A stretch of DNA of 64,000 bases from Melampsora larici-populina 98AG31 (lineage: Eukaryota; Basidiomycota; Pucciniomycetes; Pucciniales; Melampsoraceae). Location: the NCBI RefSeq assembly GCF_000204055.1, contig NW_006768768.1, positions 122,150 to 186,149 of the forward strand, read 5' to 3'. The notes under the pieces are model-generated. The model ran no database searches. It worked only from the letters and a program-made list of their open reading frames with translations, and was not told the DNA's origin. Both the position numbers and the translations under genes were made by a program. Every line of letters starts with the position of its first letter. Position 1 is the first letter of the stretch. This document shows positions 34,182 to 45,984 of this stretch, in pieces.

Positions 34182-35730
34182 CAAGTGAATGTTACGCACG
34201 TTTGATACAACAATTTGCCATACTTTGAATTCCCTGTTCTAGGTAACGCTCACAAATGGTTGTGCAGCTATTCCCAAATCACGTATTGACTTCTTCTTTC
34301 ATTGATGATTTATCACATATGTGAACGTTGTGCAATGTGAAAAGTATGTTTTGAAAAAAAACCAATTGAGACATCATCAGATAACAAAAATATAGATCAT
34401 GTGCCGTCTTCTTCTCTTATTGATTGATTATCACATCGATGCAAGTCGTACAACATGGAAAGTATGGCCGGAAAGAAAGCTTGAAACTCTGATGACAATG
34501 ATATAAAGACTCATAATCGGAATTCTTTGTGATTCAGTCAATTGTTTTAGTGAGTATGCAATTACTGCCTTCCTCTAGCTTCTGAGCTATGCATCGAGAT
34601 GATCTCATGGTTTGAAGCAGACAGGAAGAGCAGTTTGCACACAAATTCAAACAATTGTTGAAACCACAAATATCTCATGACAACAATATAAAGACTGATT
34701 ATCAGACTTCTTTGAAGCTCTGTCAATTGTTTTGATATGTATGAAATTGCTGCCTTTCCTCTAGCTTCTGAGTTATGCGTCAAGATGATCTCAAGGTCCA
34801 AAGCAGACAGGAAGAGCAGCTTGCACACAGATAAAAACAATCTTCGAGAGAACAAATAGGGTTGAATGCTTTTAAATTTGGAGTGAAAGAAGATGATTGG
34901 ATCATCCAAAGGAGAGATGTAATAATTTAGTTGTATAGAATATAGGGAACAATGGACAGAGGTACAACAAGTTAAATATTATGTGTCAACTTATATTACA
35001 AAAATATGAAGACGAATGGCCAATTGGGAAAGCCCTGAAAGCCCTGGCAAGTCTGATGTGTTTGAGTCCACCGATTCCAATTGGTTTTGGTTGAAACCAC
35101 CAGACCCTTTTAAATCAAAAAGATTCCAATCGCAACCCCTGAGGTTGTTGGCTGAGACAGGCATCATCATTGCAATGCCAATGACAGCTGTGTCTTGTAC
35201 AACTTGGCTTCATAGGGATTGTGAAACAATGCAGCTTGTCCCTTGTCCTTCTTGAGACGAGCTTGAAAAAACATGCAACCATCACATTTGTCAGGGAGGA
35301 ACAGCAGTTGGTCAAAAAAGCATAACAGAAAAGGAATCTCAAACTAACAACTATGCTTTGTGGTGCACAAATTGCTAGTATATATTTGTAAAAGAACGAA
35401 TCCAAGATCAACTTCTAAACTAATTTTGATGAGTATCAAATCATGTCTAGCAAAAGCATTGATGAGGTGATTTTGCAGCAGTTGAACAATCCTTCAGAAT
35501 CACCAATTGGTGCAAAAGCAGAGCCAGCCAAAGCCTGCATCAGTCTACCATGTGTCGGACTGCAGTGTTCTCCGCGCAAATCCATTCTTTTGCTCACGCT
35601 CTGTCAAGGTACTTTCAAAAGAAGGACAGAGTTGCAACAGGTCTTGAGGAAGTCTGAGGAAAATTATGACCCTCTTAGAGGTATGGGCAAAGCCAGGAAT
35701 GGACTTAGCAGTTTGGCAGGAGTGGGGATC
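34182..35730. other. Transposon 3' non-coding part with a 185-bp tandem duplication
   Basis: 34498-34660 and 34683-34845 are diverged direct copies (shared words include CCTCTAGCTTCTGAG and GCAGACAGGAAGAGCAG). No gene is seen in the remainder; the short ORFs carry no features. Confidence 0.55.
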
Positions 35731-36792
35731 CGCGGGACTCCAAAAAGGACTTTTTTAAATGGGTACCATTAATAGGGGCATTCCAGGGTCCTACAGCACT
35801 ATTTCAGGGTAGATGTTAGTTGGGGTAGACTCTAATTTTGCATATTCCTCAATAACTTTAATTTTAATCATCATCTTGATCAACATTAGTGGTAATACGG
35901 GGTGGTAAAATGACCAAACCCCCATTTCAAAGTTTTCCTTCAATTGTCAATCTCCATTTACACTATCAGCCATTAGAGTTAGAGTTTAGCTTGGCTGAGC
36001 AAAGTTGTAGAGAGCCAAATTCTCTTTCTTTCTTTGTCTTCAGAATTTCTATACAGTCCCTTTTTCTTATTTTAAATCAGCTTTGAGGGTAAATTGGCGG
36101 AAATTTGGGTGTTTGTGGTAAACAGCTAAGTTTGAGTGCTGATTGTAAGCTTGAAAGTTTGTACATTGTCAATCTATGTGTGCTGAATCTGTATATCAAC
36201 TTTATTTTGGGGTTTCATTGAGATTTATTTTGTGAAAAAGTTGTATGAAGGTGAATTTTGAGTTTGAGGGGTGTTTTTGTTCTACTTTCTTTTTTTGTGT
36301 GCTTTTCAATTTTGATATATACAAGTGTCTCTTTTCCTACCTTTGGTAGCCTTTTAGTTAGCAAAAATGACTACTAGAATTTAGAATAAGCTTTGTATCC
36401 TTCATTATCATCATCCAGGTAAACAACTAGTGAAAGTTGGGATTTTATAATATAAGACCCTTATTCATCTTTCAATTGAATTCTTGTTGAGTTGTAAGCT
36501 CATTTGCTTATTGTTAAGGTGCCTGAGTGCGCCTAGAAAGTGCCATTTTTGATTTTATTGTCCTTTTGCAGCCTGGTTTTTATTAATCCGAAGACTTGAA
36601 GGTCTTAAATTTATTCATCAGTAATCAAAGTCCCAGTTTTAAGAAGGGCAATTCTTTCTTTGTTTGAAGTCTTTCAATTCACCAGCTCAAGACTTATTTT
36701 CTCTTTTGATTGTGTGTGTTGTTGATTTGTGTCTTCATCATCCCCTTCTTGGCTCTTTGTTCAGCTGTGTACTGAAAGAGTTCTACACCAAA

Positions 36793-37404
36793 ATGAATGA
36801 TGAAAGAGATGTGACATCATTGAATGAATGAGGAATCAAAGATTGAGATGATAGAACTACTAAAGGATTATTGAATGGAGGCATCGAAGAAGAACGAGGA
36901 GTGATGGAAAGATAAGAAAAGGGGTAGTGATGAGGATTGGATGAGGTCAAGATGAACAATGAGAGGAAAGAGGAATGGGGTGTAGCATAAAAGATTGGGG
37001 TGAGTTGGAGATTTTAAAATCAAAAGTAATCTTACATAAGCATACATTACAAGATTGACTATAAGCATTTAACATGTAATTGCAATTTACACAAGTAAAT
37101 CAGTTGATTAGTAACACTGCATCTATAAAAAATTTTGTTTATAATCAAACATTTCATTACTCATCATTATTAGGAGGACAGTTAATAAGATAAATTGAAT
37201 CATCACAAGATCAGCTTATTGATTATCTTCACAGCAGCATCTCACATCAGATTGATCATACTAAAAGACTTGGCAGAGAAGTATTACATGAGAAAGCTGG
37301 GCATATGAGTAAATGAATCACTTGAAGAAGATTTACAGATCACATTACATCATACTACATGTTTGTACTAGCTGAAATGGCTCAAAATGGCAAAATTGGG
37401 AAGC
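36793..37404. other. AT-rich interval, no gene seen
   Basis: Lies between the solo LTR's TSD and the next element's TSD. Only short unsupported ORFs. Confidence 0.5.
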
Positions 37405-37411
37405 GTAGAAG

Positions 37412-38484
37412 CAACACCCAAATTGCACCGCAACATATTTCAGTTTCGGTGCGATTTCGGTGCGATTTAGATGTTTAAACGAAACAAAATGTGATTGTGG
37501 TCCTCCCGCACCGAAATAAGATGAGCAAAATCGTGATTTCGGTTCAACCGAACCGAAACCAGATTTGATGAACCGCAACTCGCAACAAACCGAAATATGC
37601 TGCGGTTGGTTGCGAGTTTGTTAAAGGTGAAGGCAAGGTGTTTCCCAGTCCACTACATGTGAAAAGAGAAGTGAGAGGAGGTTTTCACCTATCAGTAGTT
37701 CTCTTCCTTTTCGAACTGTTGTGCATTCTTTTCCTCATCTGAACTTTTTATTGACATCGTCCAAAAGTTGTTTCCTCACGTCCAGTTCCTTTTGTCCGTC
37801 TTGAACAGGTTCAAGTGTTCTCTTAAACCCACTCTCACAACTTTTCTTGAGCTTGCTCCAACTTTGAGCGTCTATAAAGTTTCACATTTCGCTGATGAGG
37901 TGTGTAATCAACATTTTTGGGTGACAGCATCATTTTTATAGCGTCATCATACCCTGTAAAGGGAAGAACGATCAGACAAGCTATCGTGCATGATCAGAAA
38001 AGCTATCGTTCGCTGCTGATAGTTATTGTCACGTCTCTTCCCTTACATTGTCCATCATTACCAGAAGATTACAGTCAAAGTGGCTCAAGAAGACTTGACT
38101 CTCACATGTTTTCTAGTTGTAGTTCTTTCAACAAATGTGATTTCTTCATTTTCTTTCTTCGTTCAGCTCAAAAAACTTGAATCACCTGATCTATTGAATA
38201 TAGTATACTTCTTTGATTATCTCAAAGCTAAAACTTCAACTCCTAATATATGTGTCTCCTCCTCTCCAATCTTTGTATCCTATTTGTACCTGCAAAAACC
38301 GAAATAAATTGCGGTTTCGGTTTGATTTCGTTTCGAATTGCGGTTTATCTAACGCACCGAAACCCTTTGGGGACTTCAAGCGTTTCGGTTCAAACTGCGA
38401 TTTCGCTTGATTGCGTTTCGGTACCTTCGCAACGAAATAAAATAACCCGATATTTCGGTGCGTTTCGTTTCGATTTGGGTGTTG
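37412..38484. mobile_element. Non-autonomous TIR element with ACCGAAA subterminal arrays
   Basis: Ends CAACACCCAAAT and ATTTGGGTGTTG form the TIR. The 7-bp duplication GTAGAAG flanks them (37405-37411 and 38485-38491). About 200 bp at each end are packed with ACCGAAA/TTTCGGT words in both orientations, whereas the centre has none and no transposase. Clustered subterminal motifs are typical transposase-binding regions in hAT-like elements; the family assignment is inferred. Confidence 0.8.
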
Positions 38485-38691
38485 GTAGAAGATCATTGAA
38501 TCATTGCATCATAGCTTTTTACCAACTTTTTAGCCAACTTTTTGGTTTTTCAGAGCTGTTGACCATTATTAATTGTGGAATCAGATATATAAGGCTTGGA
38601 CTTTGTCCCCCTTTTGTATTGTTCCCTTTCTTCTTCATCTACGATAAAGTGTAGTAGTTTTTTATCATTATAAAATTCACTTAAACTTCTA

Positions 38692-38716
38692 CTAGCATTT
38701 CAGCGGCGGGCGCCGC
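38692..38716 (-). other. Helitron 3' terminus, minus strand (element extends rightward)
   Basis: The minus strand reads GCGGCGCCCGCCGC, then TGAAATG, then CTAG (38692-38695), with T next (A 38691 on plus). Same plan as the proven end at 23518. F-box paralogue A ends about 350 bp upstream. The matching 5' end was not found. Confidence 0.75.
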
Positions 38717-39049
38717 TCACGGACTTTGAAGCCAAGTTTGATATATAACCAATGTACTAAACTGAACCAGAGAGAACAGAATTAACAAATGAAGCCAACC
38801 TCGCAAACCCAATACAAATGACCAGACAAAAAAGTCACACAAACATCAAGGCCACAAGAAAATCAAGAATCAAAGACACTACAGCACACTAAAACAAAAA
38901 CAGGTAAACATATTTATATCTGACTAATGTGAAGTCAGACTCACAAACAACCAACAACCAATCAGACTGGTTCAAGTATTAAATGCAGACATCAACCAAA
39001 ACAAATACAAGGAACCAAACCGAAAACAAAGTCAAAACAAACATTAATA

Positions 39050-40405
39050 TCATTTGAACCAACTGGCAGAACCCTATAGAATCAAAACATTCAAAGCATA
39101 AGTCAAAGAAAACCTGAATGGACTAAATAAATGGAACAAGATACATACCAACAAATCAGTGTGAGTCAATTCGTTAGTGAAAACACAACATATACCATAA
39201 AGAGAGCATAATTCCACCAATTCAGGATCCTCCACACTTGACCCATTCCAAGTCATAAACACAATGCTTTTGAAATTAGGAGGAAAATTAACAGGGACGT
39301 ATTCCAAATGTTTCAACAAAAAATGCCAATTTTTTTTTGAGTGCCAATAACTTGTGACCAAGACCTTGAGTCCACAAAAGAATTTCCAGCTTAGCCAAGC
39401 CACGGATGTTGATTGGGCATCGAAAGACATGCACCGTATAACACGTAGTCAAGGAAAATGAGTATGCGCAACACTATGTGGTAAGCGGTAAGGAATTGAT
39501 ACCATGAAGAAAGATTCTAAATGTTCACGGAACGACAGAATGATTGGACCAGCTAGATCCCGATCTTGGGTTGGTATACATTCCAGTAACTTCACGCTTT
39601 GTTTTACACAATGACATAAAACCCCAAAAGCGTTCAAGTTTGAGGAATGACATCGCAACCACAGGTGTGTTAAGTTTGGTAAAGACCCAGGTTTTATATC
39701 TAGAGGTTTCAAAGAGCCACACGAAATTGACAACGATTCTAAATGAGGTGTTGATTCGAGTACTGATTTAATAGAATTTGATTCGTTTAAAACAATGACC
39801 TCCTTGCTACCATGAATTATTAACACCTTGAGACATTTGATATTGTTGATTGCACTCGCCAAGCCAGGTGAAAAGCCGACCGAGTTAGCAAATTTGAGTT
39901 TGAGATGTTCCAAGTTGTGACCACAAGTGCTAATGATACCTGCCACCACATCCATTGGAATTGCCGATGTGTCCAACATGTTTGCCACAGCATCTGTTCC
40001 CTCATGATCATCACTCAATAAACCCTCAAACACTTGCTCCCTGAGGCGATCAGAAACAAACAAGAGACGATTGAAGCAAATATGGCGCAACGGATGAGAA
40101 AAAGAAAATGACACAGGAGACTTCCACAATTTCAAAAAACCGGAGGACATAATTGGCGATAACAAATAGACAGATTTATAAGCAAAAGGAATAACAGCTG
40201 AAGCCCAAGATTTGCTAACTAATCGTAGATTTAACAAATCTTTATAAGAATTGAGCAATAAAAAAGCCATGTCCGCACAATTCATAGGATCTGAAGCAGC
40301 ACGAGGAGCCATTTTGACGTAGTGACTGATGATTAAATCTAAAGTTTCTACTGGTAGCAAACCAAAAGATAAGGAATTAGTATTACTAGCAGCCACTAAA
40401 GACAT
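39050..40405 (-). pseudogene. F-box/LRR-like protein, copy A
   Basis: Exon 1 is 40405-39149 (419 codons) and a short exon 2 is 39073-39050, joined by an intron with donor TTG|GTATGT. The N-terminus is F-box-like (LLPVETLDLIISHYV ... LLNLRLVSKSWASAVIPFAYKSVYL). LRR-like segments follow (LEHLKLKFANSVGF, LKVLIIHG, LESLSISCGSLKPLDI, LPNLTHLWL). The last part (GLKVLVTSYW ... FKSIVFMTWNG ... CCVFTNELTHTDLL) is conserved in all three copies. A single in-frame TGA (39449-39451) interrupts an otherwise open frame. F-box proteins recruit substrates to SCF ubiquitin ligases; that role here is by analogy. It is probable Helitron cargo, as the Helitron end is 0.35 kb downstream. Confidence 0.65.
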
Positions 40406-41564
40406 GACGCACAAATGCTAGGTGAAGTAAACTTGGGAATTGGAGGACACAACTACAGCAATAGTTCACTATTGCAGACCCTATATAACAAACAAGGAAA
40501 AGAAGTTAGACTTCCATCAGGTAAGTGATTCATGACCAATTTGCACCAATGAACCTAAATCACATGCTACAAGAATATGATAAACGGAGACCCGTGAAAT
40601 GATACTCCGGACAGGCGCAATAAAACAAAGATCCCTATCAGCACACACTCCATGACACAGTAACATTATAGCGCCATCCAGAAATATAAAGCTACCCTAG
40701 TGTCAGTAAAGATTTCACTCAGTCCATACAAACATAATCATGCTCAAATGTGTGAAACTGGCCAACAATACACAAACAACAACACTATCAGGTCCTGCAC
40801 GTTATCCTTTCAAAGCAGTCCCAAAATCTCCATACCGCTACAACAATCCTGAAAATGAACCAAGCAATCATGACGCCAAATGGAAACATACAAAATTCAC
40901 ACAACGTATTTAACCGTTTCACAACTTGAGACAAACCCAATATGTGCACCACGTATTCCTGCACATGGGAAACAAATAGTAAATTGAACATGGTAAAACC
41001 CAAACAATCAAGCGTAGTGATTGCATTTTATACACCCTCATTTAAACTCACAAGATGATAAGTGACGCACAATCACGAAAATAACTCAAACCGCCCACTA
41101 TCCACACACATTCATAGTAAAGTCAATATTAGGTATTATCTCGTATCAGAGATAATTGTCAAGATCATAAGCAGATCAGTGGAATCTATCTATGAAACAT
41201 ACAGGACAAAATGAGTCAAACCACGCGCAACAAAATGTTACCATAGAATTAAGATAAGTATCAAGCAAATATTAGTGAATTAACAGGTTGGAAAAAACTC
41301 AAAACATAATAGGCTATGACACTGCCAGACCACAACAAACAAACTACATAAAGAATTTAATATCAAGAAATTTGAAAGTATAACACAACAAAACGGAAGC
41401 ATGATCAAGTTGACAGAACATAAGTCAATTGAATTTTGATATATGTGGCGTGATATTGGCAAACACAAACAGGCCATTGTTCAGAAGTAAAGCCATAAAT
41501 AACATGCCATGAAACACGATCTCGCCAATTATAAGATAGGATTAATGCGCCCGAACCATACGAG
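40406..41564. other. Spacer between F-box copies, no gene seen
   Basis: Only short ORFs without homology to the flanking paralogues. Confidence 0.45.
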
Positions 41565-42841
41565 TTATTCCAGAGATTCCTGTCCAAAACATAACACCAG
41601 GGTATTATCATAAGTAAACAAGACAAGAAAACAAAACATGAGCTCCACATACCAACATATCTCTGTGAGTCAATTCGGGCCTGAAGAGGCACTTAATATC
41701 ATAAGCTAAGAAAGCATGGACCAATTCATCATCGCGCATAGATCGGCCTTTCCAGGAGGTGAAGATGATCCATTTGAAGTTTTTTGGTAAAATCACCCCA
41801 GCCCGAACAGGGCAAGTCAACATCTTGAGCCAGTCCTTTCTTGAATGTGAATAACTTGTAATGAACACTTCCAACGAGGCAAAAACTGGCCATTGTAACC
41901 AAGATAGGTTCGAGAGGATAATACCTGACCCAATGCTTCAAAGGACAGTAAGTTTAGGGAAGTACATTGTGCACAAATCACTGGGTAGATTGTCTGGGAT
42001 ACACTCCAAGAAAAGAATTTCAATTGAGTTCCGTAATGAAACAATCATTGGTGCGATGTCTTCTCGGTTCTCAGGTGAGAGGCATTCAAATATTTTCACA
42101 TCCATGGCTACATCCTTACAAAAGCGGGTTAAAGCTGCTCGATTTTCAGGATAAGTAGCAAGCCAAAGATGTGACAAGTTCCGCAAAGAACCAGGCCGCA
42201 GGTCTAAAGAATCTAGAGCAATGCAATGAATAGATAAAGATTCCAATTTGGTCGTTGAAGTGAGCAAAGCCTCAATAGACTTTGAGTCGTTGCGGGTGCG
42301 TTGTATCTTGCTGCCAAGTAGAATGAGGACCTCCAATAGCATCCAACATATTCTTAGAGAAACCCATCCAGCTTTTAAAACTAAGTTTGAGATCAGTGAT
42401 ATTACGGCCACATAAAGTGATAAGTTGAGCTGCTTCCTGCATTGACAACCAAGTTGAACCAACATCCATGCCTAATACATCTAGGCAAGCGTTTGAGACC
42501 GGATCAATGACACCATCGGTTTGATACATAATACGATCCAATGAAAGTTGACGTAAGCCAGTGCAACCGCCAATCATGAAACCGTTAACAAATCTCTGCA
42601 ATACTTTCTTGGTCATTGAAGCATTAATTGGGCAAAGTGACCGATAGCCAAACGGTCCAATTGCTATCGCCCATGATTTAGATAACAAACGCAGCTTGAG
42701 GATATATTTAATGATACTATGATGTAAGAAGCCACTATCGGCGCTGTTGAGGGTTTCGAAAAGGTTGACATGGTAAGAACTAACGAGATAAGACATGATT
42801 GTCTGCACTACTTCAATTGGAAGAGTAAAAGAATGGCACAT
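41565..42841 (-). pseudogene. F-box/LRR-like protein, copy C
   Basis: It starts near ATG 42841 (MCHSFTLPIEVVQTIMSYLV) with an F-box-like LKLRLLSKSWAIAIGPFGYRSL. The frame shifts at about 42330, just after NMLDAIGG, and resumes at LEVLILLGSK. A TGA (41938-41940) follows YFPKLTVL. The C-terminal block EVFITSYSHSRKDW...ELTHRDML is conserved. Donor TTG|GTATGT at 41653 and an acceptor before 41579 match the intron position of copy A. At least two lesions make it non-functional. Confidence 0.62.
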
Positions 42842-42944
42842 GATGAGAACTGGTAATTGATCGCCACAAGGCATTCCAATAGCAAGACACAAAATATAAC
42901 AAAAAACAATGTGCAAAGGAGCCAACCAACCACCACAAAGCACA

Positions 42945-43664
42945 TCTTAAATACTATGACTCCATCTCAAAAAACTGATCAGATAGAATTGGGGAAACAT
43001 GCCACGCAAGCAAGAAAGTGACCCAAACAAATCAAGAAAAACAATGCGGCGCAGCCCCAGAGAAAAACTACAACTAATGTCAATTTTGTATCTTCATACG
43101 TCGACCAATGCGACCAAGTTCATATTGTTGATTCAAATCGCATTTCACAAAGATCAAATGAGCTAATCCATCATCCGCCTGTACCCCAACACAAAAATGA
43201 ACAAAAAATATTACACATCTTGATAGTAGGAATTCTTTGCAATACCGCAGCAGACCCATAGCAAGACTAATTCACGCACCCACCATTAATAATTAAATTC
43301 AAACCGCAGAACACAAAAGCCTATGTCAAAATTAGTATAACACAACTACATCGTACCACACGGACATAACAAAACAACCAATGCTATACAAAGGCATAAT
43401 ACTTAACACCCCAGGCACAAATAGCATGTCATAGGGGGAAACAGATTTCTAATTCAACATCAGAGCCACAAGATGGCTTAGAAAACTGATACTCACCAAA
43501 ATAAACGCGGAACCATTCACAAGACCACATAACCTAAGCACTCAAGAACAATGCAGTTACAATGACGCCACCGCATGAGCTCAGTAACGTAATAAGCAAA
43601 CTTGAGTAAAAAAAAATAGTGTCAAAATCAAAACTATTCAATTATTTCAATCATAAACCTATCA
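42945..43664. other. Non-coding, no gene seen
   Basis: No supported ORF. Left flank of the Helitron end at 43665. Confidence 0.45.
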
Positions 43665-43692
43665 CTAGCCAATTGGGTGGCGGGCGCCACCA
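43665..43692 (-). other. Helitron 3' terminus, minus strand
   Basis: On the minus strand GGTGGCGCCCGCCACC (a near-perfect palindrome) is followed by CAATTGG and CTAG (43665-43668), then T. The spacer is nearly identical to that of the 23518 end (CAATTCG). It marks a separate element extending rightward; its 5' end is unresolved. Confidence 0.75.
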
Positions 43693-45278
43693 TGTCAAGC
43701 TCTGAAAACAATGTTGCTTTTAGCTGTTTCCAATGCTATCCAAGCTGACTGATGTGAGCAATAATGCATGCTCCTTTAAAGCCAGGCGTACCAACATCAG
43801 GGGTTTTATATTTTCAAAAGCTGTAGCACACTATTGGGCGTGATCATGTTAATTTTGTCATTTGAAACATACTATTGAGCTTCATGCCATTCAAAGCCTT
43901 TGATCAATATAGAATGGGGAGCTCATTATTTATTTTGGGCATTTCTAAGACAATGCCTCTGACATCAGACAATTCACCCAAAGCATCCAAGCCGATAATC
44001 TTCCGGTCAAATGTAGAGAACGTTTTGCACGGTCTGAAACTTTGAGATTTAATCACATAGATAGGGAATGATCATTGTGTTAGAGATCAATATTTCCTAT
44101 GGTTTTAGGTCTCTGAAGAACCATAAGACCAGTTTCTGGATGTGGAACATCTTGTATCATTTTCTTTTTCTTCTTGACCATTGTCAGAACTCTCAAGAGA
44201 CCTGAACATCAGAATCCAAAGTGCAAATGGTAAGACCAGATTTTGGATGCTGACAACAAATTTCAAGACGGCAGCGTTTATGTGAAACCATACATATAGA
44301 AATGGTGATAGAGAGCTTTTGTTCTCTGAAGTGAATTCAATCACATCTTTGTATATTGAAAAAGTGATCCAAAGCTTGAATTGAATGTGGGTCAGGATAT
44401 CAAGTTTCCAATGAATCAGTTCAATCAATTGTTGGGCATAATTTTTCCATAACCAATCAGCATCTGCATCAGGTTTTATAAAAAGTATGATCAGCTCCAG
44501 ACTTTTTCAAAATTCACAACTTGGAAAGTGAGTGGAATTTGGTAAAATCCAATCATTCATAGATTGGAATCAAATCAAAATTTGTCATTTTAAATCGAGT
44601 TTCTTAGCTCTGGACTGAGATCTCAGTCTTGATATGATATCGCCTAGAAGCCTTGAATTGGTCTGGTTGGTAGCCAGTCTGATTTGGATAGATATGATCA
44701 TGTAGAGAGTTGGAGTGTTGTGTTTGTTAATTTGTAATAAGGAGAATGAGGGAGAGTTCATCAAAGAAGTTGTTGAAGATGTCCTACCTTTGACAATTTT
44801 AATTAGGTTGATATAGGGATGACAATAATGTCACACCAATCAAAGCAGTTTTTATTTGAGAATCAAACCAAGTTATGAACAACCTATCTTGGTATTTTTT
44901 GATATGGTAAAAAGAAGGTAAAATAACAAAACCAAATCAGTTGCTTGAATTCTAAAGACAGGAAAAAAAGGGAAAAAATTCAACTGAATGCATTCATTTT
45001 CAATCCTTCTAATTGTAACCCAATCATTCCCAAACTTTTGATTACTCAATGGTTTTAACTCAATTTTGATACAAAAACTTCTCCAACTCAGTTGGACTTT
45101 CCCATAGATTTCATCTTTAGATTTTCTTTTGAAATCAAAAACCTTCTAGGAATAGATGCCAAAGTTAAAAATTTGGATGATGATGATGATACTGTTGTTG
45201 TTGTTAGATTCAATTGTTTTTATTTGATTTCAATTTCTGCTCTGTTTTTTGGTTGATGGTCTTGGTTCACCTTCATTT
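43693..45278. other. Non-coding interval, no gene seen
   Basis: AT-rich, with short unsupported ORFs on both strands. Confidence 0.4.
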
Positions 45279-45356
45279 GGATGAGTCTGATTCAAAACTC
45301 TATTTGTTGGAGTCTGATTCAAAACTCTTTTTGGATGAGTCTGATTCAAAACTCCA
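45279..45356 (+). repeat. Short tandem repeat (about 27-bp unit, three copies)
   Basis: GAGTCTGATTCAAAACTC recurs three times with spacers TATTTGTTG and TTTTTGGAT. In one frame it encodes LDESDSKL-like repeats, but the surrounding ORF is not otherwise gene-like. Confidence 0.65.
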
Positions 45357-45959
45357 TCTAATTATTCTAATGCAATATCATGATCTCCTTCATCAATCAC
45401 TTATCAATCATCAGTTTCAAATCCATCAAAAGATGAAATGTGTTCATGCTTCATCAAGTTCATACATTTTTCTAATTTGATTTCAATTTAAATCACATCC
45501 TGATTCTGATTTTGATAGGCTTACTATTGGTTTACATTTACTTTGATCTTCTGATGAATTTTCTTCAAGTGCTTTGAATGATAATTCTCCTCCACTTTGT
45601 GTGTTGCAAAGTGATGTAAATCCTACTTTATCAGCTGAAAGGTTCATGATTGATCTAGTGCTCCTTGTGGTTGATCGGCTGGTCTTTCAATCATGATGTG
45701 TTCTTCATTCAAATGATTAAAAAATTTGTAAACTTCATCTTCATCCATGTCATCTTCTTCTTCAATTTCAACATCAGATCCTCCTTTCCATCCAAAATTG
45801 TCTTCTCCTTCATTTCCTTCTCTACTAACCTTTTCAATTTTTTCTTTTTCTTTTACAATCCTTCAGTTCCTTCTTCATACCTGTTACTAAAATATGTATG
45901 TGAGAAACTCTGATAACCAAATCAAATTAACCAAGTCAACTTTCTTTCTTTCCTTTCAT

Positions 45960-45982
45960 GATATATATATATATATATATAT
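45960..45982. repeat. (AT)n microsatellite
   Basis: About eleven AT dinucleotides in a row. Confidence 0.9.
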
Positions 45983-45984
45983 TC

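Larger units (their letters stand above)
29741..35792 (+). mobile_element. TIR DNA transposon (6,052 bp), 8-bp TSD
   Basis: Imperfect terminal inverted repeats of about 62 bp (29741-29802 and 35731-35792) share AGGACCC(C/T)GGAATGCCCC at the ends. The insertion duplicated ACAGCAC(C/T) (29733-29740 and 35793-35800) inside the solo LTR; the unoccupied LTR sequence is seen at about 7597-7610. It carries one long spliced gene (30209-34181). An 8-bp duplication is typical of the hAT, P and Merlin-like groups. The ends do not match a group I can name with confidence. Confidence 0.88.
29200..36787 (+). mobile_element. Solo LTR of the giant family, split by a DNA transposon
   Basis: 29200-29740 plus 35801-36787 together form one LTR in reverse orientation to 6613-8294. 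It starts TG at 29200 and ends GTTCTACA at 36787. A perfect 5-bp TSD, CCAAA (29195-29199 and 36788-36792), flanks it, and no internal retroelement sequence is present, so it is a recombination-derived solo LTR. It is visibly more diverged than the 6613/24837 pair, so it is an older insertion. Positions about 29268-29350 have expanded into a TTTTTATTTTTATTA minisatellite. Confidence 0.85.

Noticed and set aside
43650..43664. TCATAAAC resembling the 5' end of the Helitron at 18152, plus strand
   Set aside because: Only about ten bases alike, and no matching plus-strand 3' hairpin/CTAG follows before other elements.
45214..45480. ORF with LDESDSKL repeats
   Set aside because: Produced by a short DNA tandem repeat; the rest of the ORF is hydrophobic low-complexity sequence.
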